Below are positions 8,811-16,926 of a DNA stretch of 64,000 nucleotides, in pieces. Position 1 is the stretch's first letter. Each line of letters begins with the position of its first letter. The notes beneath the pieces were generated by a model that was given only the letters and a program-made list of their open reading frames with translations, did not search any database and was not told where the DNA came from. The position numbers were made by a program, and so were the translations under genes. Origin of the DNA: Geotalea sp. SG265 (GTDB lineage Bacteria; Desulfobacterota; Desulfuromonadia; Geobacterales; Geobacteraceae); NCBI RefSeq assembly GCF_022808985.1, contig NZ_JAKZFT010000002.1, positions 310,001 to 374,000 on the forward strand, written 5' to 3'.

Positions 8811-9152
8811 ATGGAAAAACAGGAACTGATCGAGAAAACCGTCGAGACCCTCAGCCCTTTCGAAACGGGCAACATCGTTCATTTCATGCAGAACTTGACC
8901 ATGAAGAGCGCCATGGAAAATCCATGGATCATCGGCTTTTTCCTCATCCTAGCCTTTTATGCGGTGGTCAAGCGGTCCAAGTTCGTCCTCGCCTCCCTCT
9001 TTGCCGCCATCTCCATCATGCTCTTGATACGTTTCACTCTCCCCGCCGACGGCGGCAACGAGCTCACCCTCAGTTCCACGCTCCCCTTCGCCTTCGGCGG
9101 TCTGGCCATCGGCGCAGCTCTGATTTACTTCATTTTCATCAAGACGGAGTAG
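8811..9152 (+). CDS. Small integral membrane protein, unknown function
   Basis: I do not recognise the family. The 113-residue protein has a soluble N-terminus (about 1-40) and three hydrophobic segments (about 43-53, 59-74 and 92-110), ending in KTE. It precedes the HgdB-like gene by 7 bp and is the first gene after the divergent promoter, so it probably belongs to that run. GGAG lies upstream of the ATG. Confidence 0.7.
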   Translation: MEKQELIEKTVETLSPFETGNIVHFMQNLTMKSAMENPWIIGFFLILAFYAVVKRSKFVLASLFAAISIMLLIRFTLPADGGNELTLSSTLPFAFGGLAIGAALIYFIFIKTE

Positions 9153-9159
9153 CCTGTCC

Positions 9160-10158
9160 TTGTCCCGAGTCGGCTTTACCTCAACCATACCCGTCGAGAT
9201 CCTGGTGGCGGCCGGAAAGACGCCGGTGGATCTCAACAACATCTTCATTACCAGCGAGCGGAGCGCACAGCTCATAGAGGAAGCCGAAGTTGCCGGCTTC
9301 CCCCGTAATGTCTGCGGCTGGATCAAGGGGATTTACGCCACCGTCCTGGAAAGCGGCATCGACGAAATGATCGCCGTAACGGAAGGGGATTGCAGCTACA
9401 CCAAGGCACTCATGGAGATCCTTTCCATGGGAGGCATCACCGTCGTCCCCTTCGCCTATCCCATGGACCGTAATCCGCAAACCCTCAAGGCGGAGATGGA
9501 AAAGCTCATGGCCCACTTCGGAGTGGACTGGAAGGAAGTGGACCGGGCCAAGGCACGCCTGGATGCCATTCGCCGGAAGGTTGCGGAAATAGACCGCCTC
9601 ACCTGGCAGGAGAACAAGGTCGCCGGCGAGGAAAACCACTATTTCCAGGTCTGTACCTCCGATTTCAACAGCGATCCCGCAACCTTCGAACAGGAGGTGG
9701 ATGCCTTTCTGGCAGAGGCGGCAGCACGCCCAGTCTTCGGCAGGCAGATCAGGCTCGCTTACCTGGGGGTGCCGCCGATCCTCAGCGAGCTTTACCCGTT
9801 CCTGGAAAGCCTTGGCGCCCGGGTTATCTTCAACGAAACCCAGCGCCAATTCTCCATGCCTTACGACACCGCTGATCTGGTCGAGCAGTACCGGCGCTAT
9901 ACCTACCCCTACGACATCTTTCACCGCATCACCGACATCGAGTTGGAGATCGCCCGGCGGCGCATCGACGGTATCATCCACTACGTCCAGTCCTTCTGCT
10001 TTCGACAGATCGAGGACATGGTCATCCGCAGGAAGCTCCACCTGCCCATCCTGACCCTGGAAGGGGACAAGCCGGCACGGCTGGATGCCAGGACCAGGAT
10101 CAGGCTGGAGGGATTCGTGGAAATGCTTGCCGACAAACAGGCCATGGCGGAGGATTGA
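9160..10158 (+). CDS. 2-hydroxyacyl-CoA dehydratase (HgdB/FldC-type) component-like protein
   Basis: The 332 residues resemble the D-component family of 2-hydroxyacyl-CoA dehydratases: VGFTSTIPVEILVAAGKTPVDLNN at the start and YVQSFCFRQIEDM with EGDKP near the end. Likely Fe-S ligands are Cys in AGFPRNVCGWIKG, VTEGDCSYTK and SFCFRQ. In characterised enzymes two such subunits bind [4Fe-4S] and receive an electron from an ATP-driven activator, which is encoded next. Here there is only one subunit, so it may be a one-component reductase-like protein. The start is TTG 9160 with a weak ribosome-binding site. Confidence 0.8.
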   Translation: MSRVGFTSTIPVEILVAAGKTPVDLNNIFITSERSAQLIEEAEVAGFPRNVCGWIKGIYATVLESGIDEMIAVTEGDCSYTKALMEILSMGGITVVPFAYPMDRNPQTLKAEMEKLMAHFGVDWKEVDRAKARLDAIRRKVAEIDRLTWQENKVAGEENHYFQVCTSDFNSDPATFEQEVDAFLAEAAARPVFGRQIRLAYLGVPPILSELYPFLESLGARVIFNETQRQFSMPYDTADLVEQYRRYTYPYDIFHRITDIELEIARRRIDGIIHYVQSFCFRQIEDMVIRRKLHLPILTLEGDKPARLDARTRIRLEGFVEMLADKQAMAED

Positions 10159-10934
10159 TGGAGAGCGGCAGCAGCAGAATCGGCATCGACCTGGGGAGCA
10201 GAAAGGCCAAATTCGCCCTGCTCGTCGGTAACAATATCGCCAAACTGGCCGACCGGGACACGGTAACCTTCTACAAGCGCTTCGGCAGGATGGAGGGGGG
10301 GGAACTCCTCCTGGATCTGGCGGGAAGCGAGCTTTTTTCGCCGGAGGAATTGTCGGTGTCTGCAGTGACAGTTACGGGCTATGGCCGCAACACCCTGTCC
10401 CTGCGGGGAGCCAGAGTCATCTCCGAGATCAGGGCTCATGTTGCCGGCGCCATCAAGCAGACCGGCCTGAAAAACTTCACCATGCTCGACATGGGGGGGC
10501 AGGACACCAAGGTCGCCCTCATCACCAGCGGCAAGCTCGCCGATTTCGTCATGAATGACAAGTGCGCCGCCAGCAGCGGCCGTTACCTGGAAAATATGGC
10601 CGCCATCCTGGAGGTAAGCCTTGAGGAGCTCTCATCCCACTGGGAAGAACCGGTACCGCTGGATGCCACCTGCGGCATCTTCGGCGAATCGGAGCTGATC
10701 GGCCAGATCCTGCGCGGCTTCCCCGTGGAGCGGCTCTGCGCCGGGGTCAACCAGACACTGGTCAAACGAGTCATGCCCATGCTCAACAGGTTTCCCTCCG
10801 AGAACCTGGTGCTGACGGGAGGGGTCGCTCTGAACCGAGCCCTGGTGAAACTGCTGGAAAAGGAGATAGGCAGAAACATCATCGTCCCCCCCCACCCCCA
10901 GCACAACGGCGCCATCGGCTGTGCCACCATTTAA
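10158..10934 (+). CDS. BadF/BadG/HgdC-type CoA-dehydratase/reductase activator ATPase
   Basis: The 258 residues form an acetate/sugar kinase-fold ATPase: IGIDLGSRKAKFAL (phosphate 1), MLDMGGQDTKVALI (phosphate 2) and LTGGVALNRALVKLLE (adenosine). The two cysteines that hold the shared [4Fe-4S] cluster of the activator dimer are present in KCAASSGRYLE and TCGIFGESEL. It should pump electrons by ATP hydrolysis into the HgdB-like partner. ATG 10158 shares one base with the previous stop (TGATG), after GGAGG. Confidence 0.88.
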   Translation: MESGSSRIGIDLGSRKAKFALLVGNNIAKLADRDTVTFYKRFGRMEGGELLLDLAGSELFSPEELSVSAVTVTGYGRNTLSLRGARVISEIRAHVAGAIKQTGLKNFTMLDMGGQDTKVALITSGKLADFVMNDKCAASSGRYLENMAAILEVSLEELSSHWEEPVPLDATCGIFGESELIGQILRGFPVERLCAGVNQTLVKRVMPMLNRFPSENLVLTGGVALNRALVKLLEKEIGRNIIVPPHPQHNGAIGCATI

Positions 10935-10950
10935 CCATGGAGAACAACAA

Positions 10951-11244
10951 ATGAAAATCGGCAAAAAAGACTGGCTGTTCATCGCCCTGATCGGCATCGT
11001 CCTCATCATCTTCTTCGCCATTTCCGGCAAAGAGAAGACGAAGAAGGTCCCCCTGGACGACAAGCACAAACCCTTTTACGAGATTGTCGCCAAGACCGGC
11101 AGCAAAATGGAGGCCGACAAGGGTTGTCCCACCTGCCACAACGAGCAGGGAGGTATTCCCTTTCCGCCGAAGCATCCGGTCAAGCCCAAGGACGGCCCCA
11201 TGCGCTGCCTGTTCTGCCACAAGCTGCAGCAGACCGGCAAGTGA
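10951..11244 (+). CDS. Membrane-anchored dihaem c-type cytochrome
   Basis: The 97-residue protein has an N-terminal membrane helix (residues about 7-25, LFIALIGIVLIIFFAI) and two haem motifs, CPTCH and CLFCH, in a periplasmic tail. It is likely a small anchored electron carrier. It overlaps the next gene by 4 bp and follows the activator ATPase by 16 bp; a link to electron delivery for that pair is speculative, since they lie on opposite sides of the membrane. GGAGA precedes ATG 10951. Confidence 0.85.
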   Translation: MKIGKKDWLFIALIGIVLIIFFAISGKEKTKKVPLDDKHKPFYEIVAKTGSKMEADKGCPTCHNEQGGIPFPPKHPVKPKDGPMRCLFCHKLQQTGK

Positions 11245-11825
11245 CCACCCTCAACCTGACGGAGGAGCTGGAACGGCTCATCGGGCACATCGTCCGGGAG
11301 GTGCCGGAACTTGGCCACATCGACACGCGCCAGCTCCTCGTCTGCATCTCGACCACCCGTAACGGTGGCATCCACGGCACCTATGCCAAGATCCATCCCC
11401 TGCGCTTCGCGGAAGGCGCCCGCACCACCACCGCCCGGCGCGGCAGGCGCACCTATACCTGCACCATGCCCCAGGTGGAGCACCGCGGCGCCGAAATCCT
11501 CTACATCATCTACTTTCTAGTCCCGCGCTTTCTCAATCTCCCCCAACGGGAGAAGCTCATTACCGTCTTCCACGAGCTCTATCACGTCTCTCCACGGTTC
11601 AACGGCGATCTCCGCCGCTTTCCAGGCCGAAACTATGCCCACGGCAGCTCGACGAAAAGATACAACGCCCTCATGGCAAACCTGGTGGACCGCTACCTTC
11701 TGGGATTGGAGGACAGATCGCACCTGGCATTCCTGGACGGAACGATGGACGACCTGCGCCTGCGCCACGCATCCATAGTCGGTCGTAAATTTGCGGCCCC
11801 CCGCCTTATTGTCGAACCTTCCTGA
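11241..11825 (+). CDS. Putative zinc metallopeptidase (HELYH), phage-metallopeptidase-like
   Basis: The 194-residue soluble protein carries the zinc motif HELYH in ITVFHELYHVSPRFNG, with further His in YAHGSS. It has no signal peptide. HEXXH in this setting resembles the putative phage metallopeptidase group, and a DNA- or protein-processing role is possible but unproven. The start is GTG 11241, overlapping the cytochrome stop (GTGA). It converges with the molybdoenzyme gene, 13 bp away. Confidence 0.65.
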   Translation: MTTLNLTEELERLIGHIVREVPELGHIDTRQLLVCISTTRNGGIHGTYAKIHPLRFAEGARTTTARRGRRTYTCTMPQVEHRGAEILYIIYFLVPRFLNLPQREKLITVFHELYHVSPRFNGDLRRFPGRNYAHGSSTKRYNALMANLVDRYLLGLEDRSHLAFLDGTMDDLRLRHASIVGRKFAAPRLIVEPS

Positions 11826-11838
11826 ACGGCACCAGGGG

Positions 11839-14800
11839 CTAAACCTTCACCAGGCGCACCTGCGTATCATAGAAGGAGACGCTCCCCCCTACCTTGTCAA
11901 GCATGCAGGTGTTCTTCAGGTGCGGATCGAGCCACATGGACGCATTGGCATTGACCCCGCCGGCGCGGCGCGGATCCCCCTTGATTAGTATGCCGTCAAT
12001 GACCATATCTGTGGCACCGGTCGCCCAGAGGCCGTGACCATGGCTGAAGGTGACGACGCCGGGGCGAATTCCCTCGCTCAGCTGTACCCGCCCGACAATC
12101 GGCTTCTTCACGCCATTGCCCAGATCCCACTCCCCCCGCGGGTTGCTGGCTGAGACCACCTTGACCCGCTCGCCGTTTTTCAAACCCAGCCTCCTGCCGT
12201 CAGCCGCATTGACAACCAATGTATTTTCAGGCACCAGCTCGCTGAGGTACTGATTGCTGATGGTGCGGCTATTGGTCATCCTGACGTCCTTCTGGCTGAT
12301 GAGTTGGAGGTGATACCCTTTGGCCAGCGCCGCCGGTTTCCGGTCCAGGGTGTCAGCTACGGGATGATAGCCTGGAAGACCATGGAAGCTCTTGCCGGTA
12401 AAGGCATCCTTCACCAGGGCCGTCTTTTCTTGGTAGAGGTTGATGAGCCGGCCGTAGCGGTTCGCCGCATAATCGCCGTCATAGGCTGCCTCGGGAGGAT
12501 CGAAGCGCCCCCCCCGGTTGAGGATGTGAATGGCTTTGCTCAACTGGATGGTTTCCAGGTCCCCCGCCTGTTCGATCCTCATGACGCTTCTGGGGAGATG
12601 CCGATGGCCATCGAAGAAGAGGCCCACCTCCTCGTGTCCCGCATCGGCCACCGGCTCCCTGCCGTCGTAGGCAAGGTTGGCGACAAGCCGCCAGTAAAAC
12701 TGCTCCGGAGTTTTCAGGTCCAGACCCGGTCCGAAGCCCTCCGTGCCAAAGCCGGACAATCCCAGTTTTTCCGCCAGGGCCAGCCAGAGGGTTTCAAAGG
12801 AGATAGGCTGGTCCTCACCGAATACCTTCACCACCTCGTTGGGGGAGACGATCAGCGGATGCCGGACCGGCTGCACCTTGAGCGGCATATTGGGATGGGA
12901 ACCCTGGAATTCCCACCGCTCCAGAAAATGGAGATCCGGGAAGACATAATCGGCGTACATGCTGGTGCTGCCGATTGTTATATCGCTGGCAAAGTAGAGG
13001 GGCACCCGTTCCAGGTCGGTGAGAGCGGCAATGCCTTTGTCCCCGGCGGGAAGGGCATAGGACGGGCTTCCCATGTATGAGAAAAGTGCCTTTATGGGAT
13101 ATGGGTAGGCCTCGGCAATGGAGGGGAGTATCTCCTGGTAGACATCGGCGGAAAGGGGCCACCAGTTGCGTTTGGCCGGATACCCGGCAAAGAGGGTCGA
13201 TTCCTCGTAAGTCGCACCGTGGCGGATGACGGAAAGGCCGAAGGGTGTGCCGGTGTGCGGGGTATGTTTCTTCAGGCTGTAAGGCTGACGGTCGTTGCTG
13301 CTGCCGTCATAGTTGAAAGTCGAAGGGGCGATCATGCCCCCCTTCCAGTCGAAATTGCCAACGAGCAGGTTCAGGTTCATCAGTGCGGACGCAGCATAAA
13401 AGCCGTTGGTGTGCTGCACGGCGCCGCGATGGATTTCGACGCAGGCCTTCTTGCCGTGGGAGGTGAATTCCCGCGCCACCGCCTCGATCACCCCCGGCTC
13501 AATGCCGCAAATGGCCGCATATTCCGCCAATGTTCTTTTCCGCGATTCCTCCAGCATGAGCTGCAGCGAGCTCTTCACCCGCACCGGGCCGTGTTCCCCC
13601 TTGAGCACCATATCGACGAACAGCTCTCCCCTGACCCGCAGCCTTGTATCGTTGGGATCGAAGGCAACAGGCTCCCCGTCCCGCAGGGCCACCAGGTACT
13701 CGAAATCGTATTGCTTGCCGTCCCTGCCTGCCCGCACCTCCTTGGGCTTCAGCCCGATTTCGGAAGCCCGGAGAAAGGCACCGGGTCTGCCGTCAGCATC
13801 GATCTTCACCAGCCAGGAGGCGTTGCTCCAGGTCGGCTCCTGATCCTTGGTGGCGCCTGCTTTGTTGGCATTGGCCAGGTAGGTGGCGTCGAAGCGTTTG
13901 TTCTCAAGGATCCAGCGGGTCATCCCCATGGCAAAGGCAGCGTCAGTTCCCGGCTTGATCGGCACCCACCGCTGGGCCTTGGCGGCAAGCCGGGTGAAGC
14001 GCGGATCGACGACCGTCACCTTCAGCTTGCCCGTCGCCAGCCGTTCGGTCATGCGCGGCGTACGGTTGGGAGGACCGAAGTTGGCTTCGAAGAGGTTGGC
14101 GCCGACGAAGAGGATATACTCGGCATATTCCTGGTCCGCCTGCCAATAAAAGGTCCGGCCATCCGCGAAGCCGTTGCCCGCGTACTGCTCGCTCATGGCC
14201 TTGCAGGCAAAGGCGAGAGAGCCCTGGCAGACGGTGGTATTCCCATGGGTATTGACCGTGCCGAAGGCATCGGTGAAACGCCGGGCAAAGTCGCTCCGCC
14301 CCCCCTTGATCCGCCCCCAGCAATGGATGAACTGGTTGTTCTTCGGCCCGAAATCGGGATGATTCGGATCGATGAGCAGGTGCAGGTCGGCGGCGTGCTT
14401 GAGCTTAAATTCGGCCACCGTCATTTTCTTGCTGCGAATAAGGGTCACATCATCCGCCATCTCCCGGAAGAGCTGCGGATCCCGCATGGCATACAGCTCT
14501 TTGAGGCCTGTCACCTGCCGCTTTTCTTCCCCCGGCACATGATGGAAAAGCTGCCCGCCATTGACGATCTCATCGATGGCTTGCTGAAAGGGGACGGAAA
14601 TCCATTTGCCTTCCCCCCGCTTCCCCGCCCGCTTCAGGACTTTGCGGATCCGGTAGGGATCATAGGCCCCCTGGTGGGCCGATTGCCCTTTTGCACAGAT
14701 GGCACCATCCACCTTGGGCGTCTTGAAAGGGGATGCAGCCATGGAGAGATGTGGATGGAGGGTAAATGGGCTGTAAGGGTTACCGTCGATCTTGGCAATG

Positions 14801-15057
14801 ACGCCGTCGATGATCTTCACCTTCAGTCCACAGCCGGTATTGCAGTTCAAGCAGGCGGTATGGAGATTTCGGTCCACCCGCAGCAACTCGTAGGCCTCCA
14901 TCTCCGTCAGTTCCGCCGCCTCGACCCGTGCCAGGACTCCATGGATGAATTCCAGTTGGGAGGCAACCAGTGCGGTACAACCGGCCATGGCACTGGTCTT
15001 GAGAAACCTCCTGCGGCTCATGCCCGGGCGCAGGTCCCTCTCTTCCCGGTCAGCCAT
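11839..15057 (-). CDS. Molybdopterin oxidoreductase catalytic subunit, TtrA-like
   Basis: The 1,072-residue protein is a DMSO-reductase-family enzyme. It starts with a Tat signal (SRRRFLKTSA, residues about 14-23), then a [4Fe-4S] motif CLNCNTGC with a fourth Cys in GAICAKGQ. The bis-MGD region has TTVCQGSLAF, where the Cys is a plausible Mo ligand, and the C-terminal beta-barrel domain includes MTNSRTISNQYL. Length, the insert near 160-240 and the layout resemble tetrathionate reductase TtrA; arsenate- or thiosulfate-type substrates cannot be excluded. It pairs with the four-cluster subunit upstream (8-bp overlap). GGAGGTGAT precedes ATG 15057. Confidence 0.85.
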   Translation of the reverse strand: MADREERDLRPGMSRRRFLKTSAMAGCTALVASQLEFIHGVLARVEAAELTEMEAYELLRVDRNLHTACLNCNTGCGLKVKIIDGVIAKIDGNPYSPFTLHPHLSMAASPFKTPKVDGAICAKGQSAHQGAYDPYRIRKVLKRAGKRGEGKWISVPFQQAIDEIVNGGQLFHHVPGEEKRQVTGLKELYAMRDPQLFREMADDVTLIRSKKMTVAEFKLKHAADLHLLIDPNHPDFGPKNNQFIHCWGRIKGGRSDFARRFTDAFGTVNTHGNTTVCQGSLAFACKAMSEQYAGNGFADGRTFYWQADQEYAEYILFVGANLFEANFGPPNRTPRMTERLATGKLKVTVVDPRFTRLAAKAQRWVPIKPGTDAAFAMGMTRWILENKRFDATYLANANKAGATKDQEPTWSNASWLVKIDADGRPGAFLRASEIGLKPKEVRAGRDGKQYDFEYLVALRDGEPVAFDPNDTRLRVRGELFVDMVLKGEHGPVRVKSSLQLMLEESRKRTLAEYAAICGIEPGVIEAVAREFTSHGKKACVEIHRGAVQHTNGFYAASALMNLNLLVGNFDWKGGMIAPSTFNYDGSSNDRQPYSLKKHTPHTGTPFGLSVIRHGATYEESTLFAGYPAKRNWWPLSADVYQEILPSIAEAYPYPIKALFSYMGSPSYALPAGDKGIAALTDLERVPLYFASDITIGSTSMYADYVFPDLHFLERWEFQGSHPNMPLKVQPVRHPLIVSPNEVVKVFGEDQPISFETLWLALAEKLGLSGFGTEGFGPGLDLKTPEQFYWRLVANLAYDGREPVADAGHEEVGLFFDGHRHLPRSVMRIEQAGDLETIQLSKAIHILNRGGRFDPPEAAYDGDYAANRYGRLINLYQEKTALVKDAFTGKSFHGLPGYHPVADTLDRKPAALAKGYHLQLISQKDVRMTNSRTISNQYLSELVPENTLVVNAADGRRLGLKNGERVKVVSASNPRGEWDLGNGVKKPIVGRVQLSEGIRPGVVTFSHGHGLWATGATDMVIDGILIKGDPRRAGGVNANASMWLDPHLKNTCMLDKVGGSVSFYDTQVRLVKV

Positions 15058-15826
15058 GGATCACCTCCAGCTTTTCATCGGCTATGTAGTAAACCCGCGG
15101 CTCCGTGCCGAGTTTCTTCTTCAGCACCTGGACCTTGTGCCCTTTCTTCACCTGGGCAATGAGGCTTCCGGGATCGCTCTCGTCGCCGAAATAGCCTGCC
15201 CTGCCGATGCAGGTGGTGATGCACTGGGGAAGCATGCCGTTGGCCAGGCGGTGGATGCAGAAGTGGCACTTGCGCGCTTTGCCCACTGGGAGTCCCTTAT
15301 CCTTACGCTCCAGTCTTCTGCCGTATTCGAAGGCGGAGAGCGCTTCGTAGCCCTGCAGCTGCGGTGTCCCCACCGTATGGAATGAGCCGTCGTCCATGGT
15401 CCTGGCCTGGTAGGGGCAAGCGGTAACACATTTGCCGCAACCGATGCACCTGGCATAGTTGATGGGTACAATGCCGCTGCCGATGCCCTTGCTCTCCTTC
15501 CAGGTGGCGCCGTCCGGGCCTTTAACCGGGCAGGCCCCGACGCAGGGTGGCCGGTCGCACTGCATGCAGGGTCGGGGCAGCCAGCTCCGCTTTACCCTGG
15601 GGAATTTCCCCCGCTCGTACTCGTAAACAGGCCGGTAATAGAGCTTCGGCGGCAGCTTGTTTTCCGAAACGCAGCCAATGGTGCAGGCATGGCAGCCGAC
15701 ACATTTGCGCGTATCGATGAGCATGGCCCAGCGGCGGTCCTCAGCCCGTTTCTGCAGGGCGCGCTCCAGGTCCTCCTGCATAACTATCAGGATGTCTTTC
15801 TCCATAACACCACCCGGTTCGGTCAT
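15050..15826 (-). CDS. Four-cluster ferredoxin subunit (TtrB/DmsB-like) of the molybdoenzyme
   Basis: The 258 residues contain four [4Fe-4S] motifs: CVGCHACTIGC, CMQCDRPPCVGACP, CIGCGKCVTACP, and CHFC followed by CITTC. This is the electron-transfer subunit of DMSO-reductase-type complexes. It lacks its own signal, consistent with Tat co-export with the catalytic partner. No NrfD/TtrC-type membrane subunit is adjacent, so how quinol electrons reach it is open. ATG 15826 is used; ATG 15805 (GGTGG upstream) is an alternative. Confidence 0.9.
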   Translation of the reverse strand: MTEPGGVMEKDILIVMQEDLERALQKRAEDRRWAMLIDTRKCVGCHACTIGCVSENKLPPKLYYRPVYEYERGKFPRVKRSWLPRPCMQCDRPPCVGACPVKGPDGATWKESKGIGSGIVPINYARCIGCGKCVTACPYQARTMDDGSFHTVGTPQLQGYEALSAFEYGRRLERKDKGLPVGKARKCHFCIHRLANGMLPQCITTCIGRAGYFGDESDPGSLIAQVKKGHKVQVLKKKLGTEPRVYYIADEKLEVIHG

Positions 15827-15915
15827 CTCCGCCGCACCTTTCCCCGTGCCGACAAGAGATGAGCCATGGAAATGGCTACAGCGGAAAAAGTACCATGAAC
15901 AGCGGCAGACTGCAA

Positions 15916-15945
15916 TTGACAGTTGGCATTGGCGTGGGTTATAAG
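15916..15945 (+). promoter_or_regulatory. Possible sigma-70 promoter for the cytochrome/CopD fusion
   Basis: TTGACA (15916-15921) and TATAAG (15940-15945) are 18 bases apart. The predicted start of transcription falls at or next to the ATG at 15952, so the message would be nearly leaderless if the promoter is real. AAGG does occur just before the ATG, so a promoter further upstream is also possible. Confidence 0.4.
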
Positions 15946-15951
15946 GCTGCT

Positions 15952-16863
15952 ATGAAAAGAACCCTTCTGATCCTGTTGGCAGTCGCCATTTTGGCCCTCA
16001 TGCTCCCGGCCGCCGCCTTCTGCACCGAGGAATATGCGCAGAAAACGGGCCGGGCCTGCTCCGCCTGCCACGTAAGCAGCTCGGGTGGGGGAGAACTGAC
16101 CCCGGCAGGGAAGGAGTATGCGGCAACCTTAAGCGACTGGAGACAGTCCCCACCGTCGAGCTTGCGCCTGCTCAGGTTTGGCGCCGGGTATCTCCACATC
16201 CTGACTGCCTTCCTCTGGTTCGGCACCATCCTCTATGTCCACCTGGTGCTCAAACCCGCCTACGCCGCCAACGGTTTGCCACGGGGGGAAATGCTCGTCG
16301 GGCTCGTCTCCATGCTGGTCATGGGGCTCACCGGCGCATTTCTCACGGTCTTCCGCTTCTCATCCCTCGCCGACCTCTTCCAGAGCCGTTTCGGGATTCT
16401 CCTGTCCGTAAAGATCGGACTGTTTCTCATCATGGTCATCTCGGCGCTATTCGTGGTGCTGGTCATCGGTCCCAGACTGCGGCAGAAGAAAAAGGGGGGC
16501 AAAGGGAGCATCAAGCCGGAAATGACAACGGCGGACCTGGATGACTGCAACGGCAAGGAAGGCATGCCTGCCTGCTTCGGATACAACGGGAGGGTCTATG
16601 ACGTTACGGCGAGCAGGCTCTGGAAGGACGGCGACCACATGCGCCGCCATGCCGCCGGCACCAACCTCACGGAGGCGCTGAAGCTGGCCCCCCACGGGGA
16701 AGACAAGGTACTCGCCATGCCGGTCGTCGCCACGCTGGTGCCGGGGGAAACTAAACAAGGACGCCCGCTCCACGAAATGGTCTTTTACTTCATGGCCTAC
16801 ATGAATCTCACCATCGTCTTCTGCATCATTCTGATCCTGGCCGCCTGGCGCTGGAGCTGGTAA
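15952..16863 (+). CDS. Membrane protein with c-haem motif, CopD-like core and cytochrome b5-like domain
   Basis: The 303-residue protein appears to be a three-part fusion. A signal peptide (1-24) is followed by one c-haem motif, CSACH (36-40), in a short periplasmic stretch. Next come three membrane helices (about 78-98, 114-134, 148-172) typical of CopD-like/b-type membrane cytochromes. A soluble b5-like haem/steroid-binding domain (about 192-262) has YNGRVYDVTASRLWKDG, HMRRHAAG and APHGE. A last helix spans about 275-298. It diverges from the molybdoenzyme pair, so it might feed it electrons, which is inference. A start at 15859 was rejected because the signal peptide begins at Met 15952. 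Confidence 0.75.
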   Translation: MKRTLLILLAVAILALMLPAAAFCTEEYAQKTGRACSACHVSSSGGGELTPAGKEYAATLSDWRQSPPSSLRLLRFGAGYLHILTAFLWFGTILYVHLVLKPAYAANGLPRGEMLVGLVSMLVMGLTGAFLTVFRFSSLADLFQSRFGILLSVKIGLFLIMVISALFVVLVIGPRLRQKKKGGKGSIKPEMTTADLDDCNGKEGMPACFGYNGRVYDVTASRLWKDGDHMRRHAAGTNLTEALKLAPHGEDKVLAMPVVATLVPGETKQGRPLHEMVFYFMAYMNLTIVFCIILILAAWRWSW

Positions 16864-16870
16864 GGTACAA

Positions 16871-16902
16871 AAAAGGCGGAGCATTTGATTGCCCCGCCTT
16901 TT
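16871..16902. terminator. Bidirectional Rho-independent terminator
   Basis: Arms AAAAGGCGG (16871-16879) and CCGCCTTTT (16894-16902) form a hairpin with A/T runs on both sides, between the convergent genes ending at 16863 and 16927. Confidence 0.85.
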
Positions 16903-16926
16903 CTTTCCAGTTTGTCATTAGTTCTA

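Noticed and set aside
13219-15162. 647-codon plus-strand ORF
   Set aside because: It lies opposite the TtrA-like gene with its Tat signal and Fe-S motifs, and is a shadow frame.
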